From: Archaeoglobaceae archaeon
GTDB taxonomy: Archaea > Halobacteriota > Archaeoglobi > Archaeoglobales > Archaeoglobaceae
Assembly (NCBI GenBank): GCA_027036775.1
Contig: JALWDS010000014.1
Coordinates: 1 to 40,594 of the forward strand
Length of the DNA: 40,594 nucleotides
Reading direction: 5' to 3'
Part shown: positions 1 to 9,591 of the stretch, in pieces
How the letters are laid out: every line of letters starts with the position of its first letter
Position numbering within the stretch: the stretch's first letter is position 1
The notes under the pieces: generated by a model
Databases searched by the model: none
The model's input: the letters and a program-made list of their open reading frames with translations, nothing else
What the model was told of the DNA's origin: nothing
Position numbers and translations under genes: made by a program

Positions 1-61
1 GACCGAAACCCTTATATTATCACACTATGAGTCAAAGTCACAAAGTAACAAGGTGACGGGT

Positions 62-856
62 ATGTGGATCGGTAAGAGGATTAGGATTGAGAGGATAATA
101 AACAGGGAAACTGGAAACACCGTGATAGTTCCGATGGATCACGGAGTAAGCTTAGGGCCAATAGAGGGATTGAGGGACATGCCGAAGATAATAAATGCGG
201 TAGCGGAAGGTGGTGCAAACGCTGTAGTTTTGCATAAAGGAATGGTCGTTCACGGGCATAGGGGCTACGGTAGGGATATAGGGTTGATAGTTCATCTGAG
301 CGGATCGACTTCTCTCTCACCCGATCCGAACGAGAAGGTTTTGGTTTGCACAGTTGAGGAGGCGATAAGGCTTGGTGCAGATGCGGTGAGCGTTCACATC
401 AACATAGGGAGTAAAACGGAGGCGGAACAGTTAAAGAAGTTGGGAATGATAAGCAAGATATGTGCGGAATGGGGTATGCCCTTACTGGCCATGATGTATC
501 CGAGGGGTGAGGGGATTAACCAGTTCGACGAGAAGGCTGTGGCTTTGGCTTCAAGGGTAGGTGCGGAGTTAGGTGCGGATATCGTAAAGACGAACTTCAC
601 GGGAAGTGTGGAAAGCTTCAAGAGGGTTGTGGAGGGATGTCCAGTTCCCATAGTTGTCGCTGGCGGTCCTAAGATGAAGAGCGTCGAGGACATACTTAAG
701 ATGGTCAGAATGGCGATGGATGCTGGGGCTAAGGGAGTTGCCATAGGTAGGAACATCTTCCAAGCGGAAAATCCCACTCTGATGACCAAAGCAATAGCTG
801 AAATAGTTCACAACAACGCGAGCGTTGAAGAGGCGTTGGAGATTCTGAAGGGTTAA
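62..856 (+). CDS. aroA': 2-amino-3,7-dideoxy-D-threo-hept-6-ulosonate synthase (class I aldolase family)
   Basis: The protein (264 aa from this start) belongs to the archaeal class I fructose-bisphosphate aldolase/DeoC-LacD-like family. Members of the MJ0400 type make ADTH, the first step of the alternative archaeal route to 3-dehydroquinate and aromatic amino acids. Visible signatures are PMDHG near the N-terminus (Asp26), the Schiff-base lysine in ADIVKTNF (Lys176), and the phosphate-binding segments VAGGPK and [10 protein letters not shown] of a TIM barrel. A GTG lies in frame at 53, but ATG at 62 is preceded by GGTGA (52-56) at good spacing, so I chose 62. A TATA-like TTATATTA lies at 12-19. 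The partner dehydroquinate synthase II is not in the window. True fructose-bisphosphate aldolase activity is the main alternative. The stop codon is shared with convergent pheS through a TTAA at 853-856. Confidence 0.85.
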   Translation: MWIGKRIRIERIINRETGNTVIVPMDHGVSLGPIEGLRDMPKIINAVAEGGANAVVLHKGMVVHGHRGYGRDIGLIVHLSGSTSLSPDPNEKVLVCTVEEAIRLGADAVSVHINIGSKTEAEQLKKLGMISKICAEWGMPLLAMMYPRGEGINQFDEKAVALASRVGAELGADIVKTNFTGSVESFKRVVEGCPVPIVVAGGPKMKSVEDILKMVRMAMDAGAKGVAIGRNIFQAENPTLMTKAIAEIVHNNASVEEALEILKG

Positions 857-2280
857 ATTTTTGCTGGCATTTCCCTCAACCATCCTAAGTCCGGCAGATA
901 CAACCTCCTCAAATCTTTCAATCCCAGCTTTAACATTGCAAGCCTTCCTATTCCCAAACCCCAAGCCAAAACCCTACCCTTTATACCCAGAGGCTCTGTA
1001 ACCTCCTTTCTAAAAACTCCAGCCCCTCCCAGTTCGACCCATCCCAATCCCTCAACGTAAACTTCGGGTTCTACACTCGGTTCGGTGTAGGGGAAGTATC
1101 CGGGTCTGAACCTGACGTTCTCGAAACCCATCTTTGCAAAGAACTCCCTCAGCAATCCCAAGAGGTGTCTAAAACCCACATCCCTGTCCAAAACGACTCC
1201 CTCGAGCTGGTCGAACTCGGGTAGGTGTGTAGGGTCTATAGCCTCCCTCCTGTAAACTCTGTCTATGCAGAAGGCCTTTTGAGGTGGCTCGGGATTTTCG
1301 GCCAGATACTTTATAGTTACAGCGGTAGTGTGAGTTCTCAAAACCAACTGCTTAGCTTTGTTTATGTCCCACTTACCTTTCCATCCCGTAGATCCCGTTA
1401 TCCATCCGTTTTCGTGAGTTAGCCTAACCCTTTCTGCCAAATCCTTAGGTATTTCGACGTATCCGTCCAAGTAAAAGGTGTCCTGCATGTCCCTCGCTGG
1501 ATGATCCTGAGGCTGAAAGAGCGCGTCGAAGTTCCAAAAGGCGGATTGAACGTAGTTCCCCTTTATCTCAGTGAAACCCATCTCGAGAAATATCTTCCTG
1601 CACTCCCTTATTATCCTCTCGTAGGGATGAATCTTCCCCCCGTAAATCTCCTTCGAAGGAATCCTAACGTCGTATCTGGCAAACTCTTTGTTTTTCCAAG
1701 ACTTGGATATTATGATTTCTGGAGTTAAGTCCGTTATAACCTCCCCAAGCTCAACATCGGGCTTTCTAACTACTTTAACGTATATCTCCTTTTTCTCCTC
1801 CTCGACTATAAGCTTTCTCCTCTTAAACTCCTTTAAAACGTTCTTTGGAATTTCTTTTCCCTCCAAAATCATCTTCAGATATTCCCTCTCCTTAAAATCG
1901 ATCTCCTTGACGAGTTTTATCTTACCATCTCTTATCTCGATCGCAGACTTCCTTTTCAACCATCCCAAAGCTATGCCTATCGTTTTCTTGTCGAAAAACC
2001 TCTCGAGCTCTTCGAGAGAAACTTCACCTCTCTCCTTGAGAAATTCGTAAAGCCTCTCCTCTGGAAAACCCTCCTCCAGATATTTCATTCCCTCCTCTGT
2101 CAACCTGTATCTCTTCTTGACGACCTCCTTAACATCCGCAAACCCCTTCTCCTTTAGGAGGTAAGCACCCTTCAAAATTGCGTCTTTGCTTATCCCAGCC
2201 ACTCTTTCCGCCTCTTCTATCCTATACTCCCTTCCCAACTCCAACGATTTCAGTATCCTGATCTCGAAGGGCGTTAGCAT
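853..2280 (-). CDS. pheS: phenylalanyl-tRNA synthetase alpha subunit
   Basis: Class II aminoacyl-tRNA synthetase alpha chain that charges tRNA-Phe as part of an alpha2-beta2 enzyme. The 475-residue protein has two or three N-terminal winged-helix-like segments (about residues 1-150), typical of archaeal/eukaryal PheS, then the catalytic core. Motif 2 is seen around [18 protein letters not shown], the phenylalanine pocket around [14 protein letters not shown], and motif 3 as [10 protein letters not shown] near the C-terminus. A GTG at 2283 immediately precedes ATG at 2280, and I prefer the ATG. On the minus strand a TTTTATTT box at 2301-2308 sits about 25 nt from the start, suggesting a leaderless transcript of its own in addition to read-through from the phosphatase gene 34 nt upstream. 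pheT is not in the window. Confidence 0.95.
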   Translation of the reverse strand: MLTPFEIRILKSLELGREYRIEEAERVAGISKDAILKGAYLLKEKGFADVKEVVKKRYRLTEEGMKYLEEGFPEERLYEFLKERGEVSLEELERFFDKKTIGIALGWLKRKSAIEIRDGKIKLVKEIDFKEREYLKMILEGKEIPKNVLKEFKRRKLIVEEEKKEIYVKVVRKPDVELGEVITDLTPEIIISKSWKNKEFARYDVRIPSKEIYGGKIHPYERIIRECRKIFLEMGFTEIKGNYVQSAFWNFDALFQPQDHPARDMQDTFYLDGYVEIPKDLAERVRLTHENGWITGSTGWKGKWDINKAKQLVLRTHTTAVTIKYLAENPEPPQKAFCIDRVYRREAIDPTHLPEFDQLEGVVLDRDVGFRHLLGLLREFFAKMGFENVRFRPGYFPYTEPSVEPEVYVEGLGWVELGGAGVFRKEVTEPLGIKGRVLAWGLGIGRLAMLKLGLKDLRRLYLPDLGWLREMPAKI

Positions 2281-2314
2281 CACTCGCGAATAGACCTTTG
2301 AAATAAAAGGGTTG

Positions 2315-2977
2315 CTATATCAATCCGAGAAACTCCAAAGCTTCAACGACTCCATCTCCGTTCGGTTTCGAAGTGACCAAATCCGCAACCTCCTTGAGCT
2401 TTTCGTGAGCATTTGCGACGGCAACACCAAAACCGGCAACCTCCAAAAGTTCAACGTCGTTTTCGGAATCTCCAATCGCTATAAAATCCTTCACGTCCAA
2501 ACCGAGTCTTTCCGCTATGAACTTCAATGCCCTCCCCTTGCTAACGTTTTTGTCTATTATGTGGTATGCAAATCCCGTATCGACTATCTTCACGTCCTTT
2601 GGCAGTATTTTCCTTGCCTCCTCTATGGGGAAAGTCCTCCTTAGGCAAACCTCCGCCTTTCTGTATTCGTTGTCCAAAAGCTCAACTTCAAAACGCTCCT
2701 TTAAAACTTCAAGGGCTTTCAGGCACTTACCCTTATCTCCTAAAACAACGTCTTCACCGTCGTAGCTGAACCTGACAACCCCTCCGTTTTCGGCAATCAC
2801 CACGTCCGAAACACCTATCATCTTTGCAACCGCCCTCGCGAAGCAGGATATGTTACCGGTGGCCAACACGACCGGAATCTTCAACTTCCTCAAAGCCTCC
2901 ACCGCCCTGCAGTTTATAGCCCTCTTCATGTCCGTTAGGGTTCCGTCTATGTCCACTACCAATGCCTTGAGCTTCAT
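2315..2977 (-). CDS. phosphoglycolate phosphatase-like HAD hydrolase (archaeal type)
   Basis: HAD-superfamily phosphatase of the Cof/TA0175 group. Archaeal members of this family hydrolyse 2-phosphoglycolate. From ATG 2977 the protein is 220 aa. Motif I is DIDGTLTD with the nucleophile/acid pair Asp9 and Asp11, motif II is the ATGN segment near residue 40, the cap is of the C2 type, and motif IV is GDSENDVELL followed by GVAVANAHEKLKEVAD. The frame is open 54 nt further upstream, but those codons give non-conserved residues and the HAD core begins right after Met 2977. The gene is divergent from flpA across 52 bp and lies just upstream of pheS on the same strand. Substrate assignment is by family only. 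Confidence 0.82.
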   Translation of the reverse strand: MKLKALVVDIDGTLTDMKRAINCRAVEALRKLKIPVVLATGNISCFARAVAKMIGVSDVVIAENGGVVRFSYDGEDVVLGDKGKCLKALEVLKERFEVELLDNEYRKAEVCLRRTFPIEEARKILPKDVKIVDTGFAYHIIDKNVSKGRALKFIAERLGLDVKDFIAIGDSENDVELLEVAGFGVAVANAHEKLKEVADLVTSKPNGDGVVEALEFLGLI

Positions 2978-2999
2978 CCATCCACATGTCGGGAGAACG

Positions 3000-3007
3000 T
3001 ATTTAAG
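3000..3007 (+). promoter_or_regulatory. TATA box of the fibrillarin gene
   Basis: TATTTAAG is centred about 27 nt before the ATG at 3030, which is the archaeal TATA-to-start-site distance. No Shine-Dalgarno sequence precedes the ATG, so the transcript is probably leaderless. Confidence 0.5.
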
Positions 3008-3029
3008 TAATGCTCTGTTAAATACATCC

Positions 3030-3680
3030 ATGAAGGTCAGGGAGGTTATTCACAACGTTTACTTCATAGAGAAGGACGGTGTGAGGATACTCGCAACTAA
3101 GAGCAAATACGGATCACACTACGGTGAGAGGAAGATAGGAGAGTATAGGGAGTGGATTCCTTCAAGAAGCAAGCTTTCCGCAATGTTCATGAAGGGATAC
3201 AAGGTGGACATAAAACCAAACTGGAAGGTTCTCTACTTGGGTGCTGCGAGCGGAACTACGGTCAGCCACGTTGCTGATATAGTGGATAGAGGTGTGGTTT
3301 ATGCGGTTGAATACTCAGCAAAACCGTTTGCAAAGTTCTTGGAGCTTGCAAGGGAGAGGAGAAACATAGTTCCCCTCCTTCAAGATGCCTCGAAACCTTG
3401 GAAGTATAGCGGAATTGTTGAGAAGGTCGATTTCGTTTATCAGGACATAGCCCAAAAGAATCAGATCGAGATTTTCGAAGACAACGCGAGGTTCTTCCTT
3501 AAGGAGGAAGGAGAAGGTCTGATAATGGTCAAGGCAAGGAGCATAGATTCGACCGCCGATCCCGAGGATGTTTTCAAAAACGTGATAAGGAGGCTGAAGG
3601 AGAGCTTTAAGGTTGTGGCTCACGACACCTTGGAACCGTATCACAAGGATCACATATTCGTTCACGTCAAGAAACAATAA
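3030..3680 (+). CDS. flpA: fibrillarin-like rRNA/tRNA 2'-O-methyltransferase
   Basis: The SAM-dependent methyltransferase subunit of archaeal C/D box sRNPs, which works with Nop5 and L7Ae to 2'-O-methylate rRNA and tRNA at guide-selected sites. From ATG 3030 it is 216 aa. The N-terminal small domain contains SKYGSHYGERK. The SAM site is VLYLGAASGTTVSHVAD, followed by VYAVEYSAKPF, VDFVYQDIAQ, the lysine of MVKARSID and the C-terminal EPYHKDHIFVHVK, matching the fibrillarin fold and its conserved Lys/Asp/His residues. The long in-frame extension upstream (to 2850) overlaps the divergent phosphatase gene and is not part of the protein. nop5, often adjacent to flpA in archaea, is absent here. A candidate C/D box guide RNA for this machinery lies at 19695-19750. 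Confidence 0.95.
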   Translation: MKVREVIHNVYFIEKDGVRILATKSKYGSHYGERKIGEYREWIPSRSKLSAMFMKGYKVDIKPNWKVLYLGAASGTTVSHVADIVDRGVVYAVEYSAKPFAKFLELARERRNIVPLLQDASKPWKYSGIVEKVDFVYQDIAQKNQIEIFEDNARFFLKEEGEGLIMVKARSIDSTADPEDVFKNVIRRLKESFKVVAHDTLEPYHKDHIFVHVKKQ

Positions 3681-3729
3681 CTTTAAATTTTTAGATAAAA
3701 ATAGTTTAACATTAATCTCCACCGAAGCT

Positions 3730-3737
3730 TTTATATA
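3730..3737 (+). promoter_or_regulatory. TATA box of the heat-shock operon
   Basis: TTTATATA preceded by the purine-rich CGAAGC, a plausible BRE. The predicted transcription start, about 25 nt downstream (around 3758), falls inside the HSR1 operator. Confidence 0.6.
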
Positions 3738-3748
3738 GTCGATTTTTG

Positions 3749-3763
3749 CTAACCAATAGTTAG
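3749..3763 (+). promoter_or_regulatory. HSR1 operator, CTAAC-N5-GTTAG palindrome
   Basis: CTAAC (3749-3753), five spacer bases CAATA, then GTTAG (3759-3763) form a perfect 5+5 inverted repeat between the TATA box and the start codon of the HSR1-like regulator. From memory this is the motif reported for A. fulgidus HSR1 at its own operon. Its placement over the predicted transcription start suggests repression by blocking polymerase, with release on heat shock (inference). Confidence 0.85.
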
Positions 3764-3787
3764 TAAAAGAGAGTTAAGGTGATTTCA

Positions 3788-4444
3788 ATGAACGTCGACG
3801 ATCTCCTCGACGTCCTCGGAAACGAGAGTAGAAGGAGGATATTGTATCTGCTCTCTCAGAGACCCTGCTACGTCAGCGAGATAGCGTATCGTCTAAAGAT
3901 GGCTCCGAAAGTCGTTTTAGAGCACCTGGATAAACTCGAAAGGGTTGGGTTAGTCAAAAGCTTTGAAGAGGGAAAGAGGAGATACTACTACATCGATAGG
4001 AGCCTGAGGTTGGAGGTAACCTTAACTCCACACAACTTCTCCGCCAAGTTGATAGAGAACGGCAACGTGGACGAAAAGGACATATACGATGTGATAAGAA
4101 ACATAGATGAGGTGAAATACATAGACGGTTTGAGAGATTTGTCCGACACCATACGCAGGATGAAGAGAATGCAGGACGTTCTATCCAAGTTGCAGTATAG
4201 GATAAATTCGAAGATCACGAAGATGCTCGAAGACCTCATTGCAACTTTGGAGAAGTTCACGAGGGACGACGTTGAAAAGATAGTTCTCTACGGCTTGATA
4301 AAGGGATTGAGCGTATTCGAAATAGCGGATTACTTCGGTTTGATGTATTCCGATGTGGAATCCGCCCTGAGGAGGTTGGAAAGTAGGGGTTTGGTTGAGA
4401 GGTTTATCGAAAACGGTAGGGTCGTTTGGAGGTTTAGGGGGTGA
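3788..4444 (+). CDS. hsr1: heat-shock regulator HSR1-like, ArsR-type winged helix
   Basis: DNA-binding regulator of 218 aa. The first winged helix covers about residues 1-75 ([13 protein letters not shown], then [20 protein letters not shown] and the wing [10 protein letters not shown]). A charged, probably coiled-coil linker follows at about 110-155 ([16 protein letters not shown]), and a second HTH lies at the C-terminus ([24 protein letters not shown]). This architecture and the gene order regulator-cdc48-hsp20 match the HSR1 operon of A. fulgidus. A GTG is in frame at 3779, but ATG 3788 has GGTGA at 3778-3782 with five bases of spacing. The stop codon overlaps the cdc48 ATG (TGATG at 4442-4446), implying translational coupling. 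The operator at 3749-3763 suggests autoregulation. Confidence 0.88.
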   Translation: MNVDDLLDVLGNESRRRILYLLSQRPCYVSEIAYRLKMAPKVVLEHLDKLERVGLVKSFEEGKRRYYYIDRSLRLEVTLTPHNFSAKLIENGNVDEKDIYDVIRNIDEVKYIDGLRDLSDTIRRMKRMQDVLSKLQYRINSKITKMLEDLIATLEKFTRDDVEKIVLYGLIKGLSVFEIADYFGLMYSDVESALRRLESRGLVERFIENGRVVWRFRG

Positions 4445-7400
4445 TGTTTGTGGACGAAAAGAAGGAGGTCTATCTTAGGGTTGCTGAAGCGTATTACAGG
4501 GATGTCGGTAGGGGTATCGCGAGGATAGATCCCGAGGTGATGGAGAAGCTTGGATTGCAGAGCGGAGACGTGATAGAGATCGTGGGTAAGGAAAGAGTTC
4601 CAGCCATAGTTTGGCCCGGTTACCCCGAAGATAGGGGGAAGGGTATCATAAGGATAGACGGTAGCATAAGGAACAACGCTGGAGTTGGAATAGGAGACAG
4701 GGTCAAAATAAGAAAGGTTGAAGCGAAACCCGCTGAAAGAATAGTTTTGGCCCCTACGGAGCCCGTCAGGTTGATGGGTGGTGAAGCATATCTACTGAGG
4801 CTCTTGGAGGGAAGGCCCGTAAAGAGGGGTCAGAAGATAAGGGTCGAGGTCTTCGGTCACGTCCTGACGTTCGTCATAGTTTCTACGAAGCCTACCGGTG
4901 TCGTGATAGTCAACAGAAACACGGAGATAGAGCTCAAGGAGAAGCCAGTTGAAGAGGTGAAGAGAAACGTTCCGAACGTAACCTACGAGGACATAGGTGG
5001 ATTGAAGAGGGAGCTTAGGTTGGTCAGAGAGATGATAGAGCTACCTCTCAAGCATCCAGAACTCTTCCAGCGCTTGGGAATAGAACCTCCTAAAGGTGTT
5101 CTGTTATATGGCCCACCGGGAACAGGTAAAACCCTTATCGCTAAAGCCGTCGCAAACGAGGTTGACGCTCACTTCATACCCGTCAGCGGGCCGGAGATAA
5201 TGAGCAAGTATTACGGAGAGAGCGAACAGAGGTTGAGGGAGATATTTGAGGAGGCGAAGGAGAACGCACCTTCTATAATATTCTTTGACGAGATAGATGC
5301 CATTGCACCGAGAAGGGAAGAGGTGACTGGAGAAGTTGAAAGGAGGGTCGTGGCACAGCTTTTGGCTTTGATGGACGGTTTAGAGGCGAGGGGAGACGTC
5401 ATAGTCATAGGAGCAACGAACAGACCAGACGCGATAGACCCAGCTTTGAGGAGACCGGGAAGGTTCGACAGAGAGATAGAAATAGGAGTGCCAGACAGAG
5501 AGGGAAGAAAGGAGATTCTACAAATTCACACGAGGGGAATGCCCATAGAACCCGATTACAACAGGAACGACGTCCTAAAGGTCTTGAGGAAGATGAAGGA
5601 GGAGGGTAAGAAGGTTGACAAGTTCATAGAGAAGGTTGAAAAGGCTACAAGCGAGGAGGAGATCAAGGAGATTTTGAAGGAGGACGAGGAGCTGTTCAAC
5701 GAGGTCAGGAACAGGTTGATCGACCTTATGCTTGAGGAGTTGGCAGATCTGACGGTAGGATTCGTCGGTGCGGACTTGGCGGCTTTGGCTAAGGAGGCAG
5801 CTATGCACGCCTTGAGGAAGAGGATAGAGAGCGGTGAGATAGACGTTGAAGCTGAGGAGATTCCAGAGGAGGTTCTCGAAAACCTCAAGGTCACGAGAGA
5901 AGACTTCTTGGAGGCGTTGAAGTTCATAGAGCCTTCCGCGATGAGAGAAGTGCTTGTTGAAATTCCTAAGGTCACTTGGGATGACGTCGGTGGCCTGGAG
6001 CATGCGAAGCAAGAACTTAGAGAGGCTATAGAATGGCCCTTGAAGTATCCGGACATATACAGGGCTACGGGCATAAAGCCACCTAAGGGTATCCTGCTCT
6101 ACGGGCCACCGGGAACGGGTAAGACTCTCTTAGCTAAGGCTGTTGCAAACGAAGCTAATGCGAACTTCATAAGCGTTAAAGGGCCAGAGCTTTTAAGCAA
6201 GTGGGTCGGCGAATCGATAACGGGTGACGAGAGAGTAGTTGCAAAGGTAAACGGGGTTGTGAAGGTTGTGGAAGTTGAAAAGCTTTACGAGGAGTGGTTG
6301 AAGGGCAACGACATAGAGGTCGTTTCGGTAGTTGACGGAAAGGTTAGGTGGTCTAAGATAGAGAGGATATCGAAGCATCTCAGAAGGTCTCCGATCGTCG
6401 AGATCGTAACGAACTCTGGTAGAAGCGTAAAGGTTACAACAGATCACTCGATATTCACCGTTAAAAACGGTAAGATCGTTTCAGTTCCAACTTCGGAGCT
6501 AAGGAGGGGTGACTGGATAGTTCTCGTGAACAGAGTTCCGTGCGGTGACAGCGATGAGATAGACGGCGTTAAGGTAAACGAGAATGTAGCACTGCTCTTA
6601 GGTCTTTACGTTGCGGAAGGAGACGTTAATCACAACTGTGTTAGGATTCATACGAAATCGAGAGAGATAGTTGAAACTTTGGATAGGATAGTGAGAGAAG
6701 AAGGTTTAGAAGGCAAGTATTATGAAAGAGATTGCTCTTATTGGATAAAGACGAAGTGGATCGTTGACTTATGTAAGAAGTTCGGAGTCGGTGCAAGGAA
6801 CAAGACGATAGAACCTGCACTATCTCTGAGAAAAGATCTGTTGGCCAAATTGCTTAAAGGTTACTTCTCTGGAGACGGAACGTTCTACCTCAGAGATCAC
6901 GAGAGAACCGCATCAATTGAAGCGGTAACTGTAAGCGAGAAACTTGCACACGAACTGCTGATAACTCTATCGATGTTCGGTATATTTGCAAAGCTAAAGA
7001 GCAGGGCCAACACAGTCGGTAACAACGAATACAGAGTGATAATTGGTAGAGCGGAACAGCTAAGGACGTTCGTTGAGGAGATAGGATTCGTCCAAAAGGA
7101 GAAGAACGAAAAGTTGAGGAAGTTCGTCGAAAGCAAGAAGTGGACGAGAGGTAAGAAGGACATACCATCGGAGTTGGTGGGACAGGTTTACGCACACATG
7201 GAGGTCGAGTTCTACTCCGACAGAGTTGTTCTCAAGGCTTTGAAGAGGTTGTCCTTGGATGACGTTTACTTCGACAGAATAAAGGAAATCAGATACGTTG
7301 ATAGAGATGATGTCTTCGTTTACGACGTTGTAGAGGTTAAGGAGGGACACAACTTCCTCAGCGGTTGTGGAATCTTGCTACACAACTCCGAAAGACATGT

Positions 7401-8121
7401 GAGAGAGATGTTCAGAAAGGCAAAGCAGGTTGCACCGTGCATACTCTTCTTCGACGAAATAGACGCCTTGGCCCCAAGGAGGGGATTGGGTGCAGATACT
7501 CACGTCACCGAAAGAGTTGTCAGTCAGCTCTTAACGGAGTTGGACGGTATAGAGGAGTTGAGGGACGTTTTCGTCATAGCCGCGACTAACAGACCAGACA
7601 TGATAGACCCAGCTTTGCTCAGGCCGGGAAGGATTGAGAGGCACATATACATCCCACCGCCAGACAAGGAGGGTAGAAAGGAGATATTCAAAATACACCT
7701 GAAAGGAAAGCCTTTGGCTTACGAAAGAGAAGACGTCGTGAAGGCTCTCGAAATTTTGAAGTCTGAAAACAAGGAGTTCGAGAAGGTCAAGGTCGAGGAC
7801 GTCGACAAGCTACCTGAAGAGCTGAGAAGGGTATTCGAAGAGAAGGTCAGGGATGTAATTTGCGAGTGGCTGGCTGAGAGAACGGAAGGCTACACGGGTG
7901 CGGACATAGAGGCGATATGCAGGGAGGCGGGTATGCTCGCGATAAGAGAGGCGGTAAAGCCCGGTATGACTAAGGAAGAAGCTAAAGAGATCGCGAAGAG
8001 GATTAGGATAACCAAGGAGCACTTGAAGAAGGCGATCGAAAGAATTAAGCCAAGTTTAACCAAAGATGACTTGAAGAGGTATGAGGAGATAATGGAGACG
8101 TTCAGGAAGATGTATGCTTAA
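4444..8121 (+). CDS. cdc48: Cdc48/p97 (VAT-like) AAA+ ATPase precursor containing an intein
   Basis: Double-ring AAA+ unfoldase, in archaea a partner of the 20S proteasome. Order: Cdc48 N domain (residues about 1-180), D1 with Walker A GPPGTGKT near 223 and Walker [11 protein letters not shown]2 with Walker A GPPGTGKT near 554 and, after the intein, Walker [15 protein letters not shown]. The intein (6214-7386) interrupts D2 after SKWVGE and its removal restores [13 protein letters not shown]. The spliced protein would be about 834 aa, longer than many homologues, because each AAA domain carries a charged insertion before the TVGFVGADL / TEGYTGADI segments (DNA about 5551-5740 and 7720-7870). 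The last residues are KMYA, a hydrophobic-Tyr-X end like the proteasome-docking motif. The start overlaps the regulator's stop. It is the second gene of the heat-shock operon. Confidence 0.95.
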   Translation: MFVDEKKEVYLRVAEAYYRDVGRGIARIDPEVMEKLGLQSGDVIEIVGKERVPAIVWPGYPEDRGKGIIRIDGSIRNNAGVGIGDRVKIRKVEAKPAERIVLAPTEPVRLMGGEAYLLRLLEGRPVKRGQKIRVEVFGHVLTFVIVSTKPTGVVIVNRNTEIELKEKPVEEVKRNVPNVTYEDIGGLKRELRLVREMIELPLKHPELFQRLGIEPPKGVLLYGPPGTGKTLIAKAVANEVDAHFIPVSGPEIMSKYYGESEQRLREIFEEAKENAPSIIFFDEIDAIAPRREEVTGEVERRVVAQLLALMDGLEARGDVIVIGATNRPDAIDPALRRPGRFDREIEIGVPDREGRKEILQIHTRGMPIEPDYNRNDVLKVLRKMKEEGKKVDKFIEKVEKATSEEEIKEILKEDEELFNEVRNRLIDLMLEELADLTVGFVGADLAALAKEAAMHALRKRIESGEIDVEAEEIPEEVLENLKVTREDFLEALKFIEPSAMREVLVEIPKVTWDDVGGLEHAKQELREAIEWPLKYPDIYRATGIKPPKGILLYGPPGTGKTLLAKAVANEANANFISVKGPELLSKWVGESITGDERVVAKVNGVVKVVEVEKLYEEWLKGNDIEVVSVVDGKVRWSKIERISKHLRRSPIVEIVTNSGRSVKVTTDHSIFTVKNGKIVSVPTSELRRGDWIVLVNRVPCGDSDEIDGVKVNENVALLLGLYVAEGDVNHNCVRIHTKSREIVETLDRIVREEGLEGKYYERDCSYWIKTKWIVDLCKKFGVGARNKTIEPALSLRKDLLAKLLKGYFSGDGTFYLRDHERTASIEAVTVSEKLAHELLITLSMFGIFAKLKSRANTVGNNEYRVIIGRAEQLRTFVEEIGFVQKEKNEKLRKFVESKKWTRGKKDIPSELVGQVYAHMEVEFYSDRVVLKALKRLSLDDVYFDRIKEIRYVDRDDVFVYDVVEVKEGHNFLSGCGILLHNSERHVREMFRKAKQVAPCILFFDEIDALAPRRGLGADTHVTERVVSQLLTELDGIEELRDVFVIAATNRPDMIDPALLRPGRIERHIYIPPPDKEGRKEIFKIHLKGKPLAYEREDVVKALEILKSENKEFEKVKVEDVDKLPEELRRVFEEKVRDVICEWLAERTEGYTGADIEAICREAGMLAIREAVKPGMTKEEAKEIAKRIRITKEHLKKAIERIKPSLTKDDLKRYEEIMETFRKMYA
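6214..7386 (+). mobile_element. Cdc48 D2 intein with LAGLIDADG endonuclease domain (391 aa)
   Basis: The first residue is Ser (SITGDERVV), the last two are His-Asn (GCGILLHN) and the +1 extein residue is Ser, so this is an S1...HN/S intein. Block B is seen as [10 protein letters not shown]. The two endonuclease motifs are [10 protein letters not shown] (about 6598) and [11 protein letters not shown] (about 6850), both keeping their acidic residue, so the endonuclease may be active. The downstream splicing region is [19 protein letters not shown]. Codon use (AAC, AAG, AGG/AGA) is like the host gene, suggesting long residence. The insertion point lies about 37 residues after the D2 Walker A in a highly conserved stretch, the usual site choice for inteins. 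Confidence 0.93.
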
Positions 8122-8135
8122 AGGAGGTGACTTGT

Positions 8136-8666
8136 ATGTGGTGGAGGAGGAAGAGAAGGGAGGAGTGGGAACCTTTCGACATATTCGGTAGGGAGTTCGA
8201 GTTCATAGACGAGATATTCGAGAGGATGGTTAGGGACATTGAGGAGATGTTCAGAAGGTTCGAGAGGGGAGGAGAAATTAGACCTATAGTTAGGGGATTC
8301 AGCATAAGGATAGGTCCTGACGGAAAACCTGAGATCAAGGAATTTGGAACGAAACCGGAGACCTTGATAAAGGAGGAGGGCGTTGAGGAGAGGAAACCTT
8401 TGATAGACGTTATAGAAACTGACGACGAAGTCCAAGTCATAGCGGAGATGCCCGGTGTCAACAAGGAGGACATAGAGGTAAATGCAACCGAAAACGAAGT
8501 TGAAATCAAAGCGGAGAGCGAGAACAGAAGGTATCACGAAGTCGTCAAACTGCCGTGCGAGGTAATACCAGATTCCGCCAAGGCGAGATACAACAACGGA
8601 GTTTTGGAGGTGGTTTTCAAGAAGAAGCACCCAGAAAAGAAGGGTAAAAGAATAAAAGTTGAATGA
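8136..8666 (+). CDS. hsp20: small heat shock protein, Hsp20/alpha-crystallin family
   Basis: ATP-independent holdase, 176 aa. An Arg/Trp/Glu-rich N-terminal arm (MWWRRKRREEWEPFD) with amphipathic helices precedes the alpha-crystallin domain at about residues 85-165 (PLIDVIETDDEVQVIAEMPG, ARYNNGVLEVVF). The C-terminal tail RIKVE contains the I-x-I/V contact motif used in oligomer assembly. ATG 8136 has an unusually strong Shine-Dalgarno, AGGAGGTGA at 8122-8130. The in-frame GTG at 8127 lies inside that sequence and is rejected. Only 14 nt separate it from cdc48, so it is the third gene of the heat-shock operon. A T-rich stretch follows the stop. Confidence 0.93.
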   Translation: MWWRRKRREEWEPFDIFGREFEFIDEIFERMVRDIEEMFRRFERGGEIRPIVRGFSIRIGPDGKPEIKEFGTKPETLIKEEGVEERKPLIDVIETDDEVQVIAEMPGVNKEDIEVNATENEVEIKAESENRRYHEVVKLPCEVIPDSAKARYNNGVLEVVFKKKHPEKKGKRIKVE

Positions 8667-8687
8667 TTTTTTAATTTTATCTATTTT
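8667..8687 (+). terminator. T-rich terminator after the heat-shock operon
   Basis: Three T-runs separated by one to three bases follow directly after the hsp20 stop codon, the usual archaeal intrinsic terminator form without a required hairpin. The next gene has its own TATA-like box around 8700. Confidence 0.45.
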
Positions 8688-8730
8688 GGCTGGCAAAAAT
8701 TTTATTAATTTCGTTCGGCAAACTTAGGCA

Positions 8731-9591
8731 ATGAGTATGAGGGTTAAGACTGGTATCTACGGTCTCGATCCTCTGCTTGGAGGGGGATTTTTACCCAACA
8801 CCGTCAATGTCGTTTTGGGGACAACAGGAGTGGGTAAAACCCTCTTCTCTCTCCATTACGCCTTCGAAGGCTTAAAGAACGGGGAGAACTGCCTATACAT
8901 ATCCTTCGACATGAACGAGAACGAGATACTGAAAACCGCGAGGAGCATGGGGTGGGATGTCGATAAATACGTTAACGAAGGCTCTTTAAAGGTCCGCAAG
9001 TTCGTGGTGGAAGACATAACGTTCCTCAACAACGAGCTACTGAGCTTCATATTCAACAACGTCTCTGGCAGAACGAGGATAGTTATCGACTCGTTCACGC
9101 CCCTCGTTTCGACTCACGACTACTCGGTGAGGAAGGACGTTAACTGGTTCTTCGAAAGGTTGAGAGAAGTTGGAACTACCGTTATAACGCTTGAAGAGCC
9201 TTTATCTGGAAACATAGATTACCCCCACATCCTCATGCCCGTATTTTTAGGGGACAGCCTGATTCACATGAAAAAGCTCGGTTACGGGGACGTTTTGGAT
9301 AGGATAATCAGAATTCTCAAGCACAGAAACTCTTGGCATGCTGAAGGCGTTTTCCCCTACAAGATACTGAAGGGCTTGGGAATCGTAGTTGACAGCAAAA
9401 ACTACGTTGAGAGGTTGGAGAGAAAGGTCGAATTGAGAGAGGTCTTGAGCGATGAAGAGATAGAAAACCTGCCCGAAGAACTCTTGGAGAGAATAAAATT
9501 GGCCCTCGAAGATAACGTTTACAACGAGAGAGAGGTCGTTTCTTTGGTAAAGTGGGTGATCGAATGTTATCTGTCCTCGAATCGATCGTAA
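8731..9591 (+). CDS. KaiC/RadA-like RecA-fold ATPase
   Basis: Single-domain KaiC-like protein of 286 aa. TGIYGLDPLLGGGF is the typical KaiC/RadA entry, Walker A is GTTGVGKT (residues 30-37) and Walker B is RIVID (116-120) followed by SFTPL. The paired catalytic glutamates of KaiC (FEE context) are replaced by FDMN at about 59-62, which may mean weak hydrolysis. The C-terminal 60 residues are charged and helical. A TATA-like TTTATTAA near 8700 fits a leaderless ATG at 8731. The 3' end overlaps the next gene by 28 nt, and that gene overlaps the third by 1 nt, so the three genes look co-translated. Archaeal proteins of this kind are often signalling ATPases. The role here is unknown. Confidence 0.8.
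   Translation: MSMRVKTGIYGLDPLLGGGFLPNTVNVVLGTTGVGKTLFSLHYAFEGLKNGENCLYISFDMNENEILKTARSMGWDVDKYVNEGSLKVRKFVVEDITFLNNELLSFIFNNVSGRTRIVIDSFTPLVSTHDYSVRKDVNWFFERLREVGTTVITLEEPLSGNIDYPHILMPVFLGDSLIHMKKLGYGDVLDRIIRILKHRNSWHAEGVFPYKILKGLGIVVDSKNYVERLERKVELREVLSDEEIENLPEELLERIKLALEDNVYNEREVVSLVKWVIECYLSSNRS

Noticed and set aside
2850-3029. A long N-terminal extension of fibrillarin.
   Set aside because: It overlaps the divergent phosphatase gene in antisense, is not fibrillarin-like, and ATG 3030 with the upstream TATA box starts the conserved protein.
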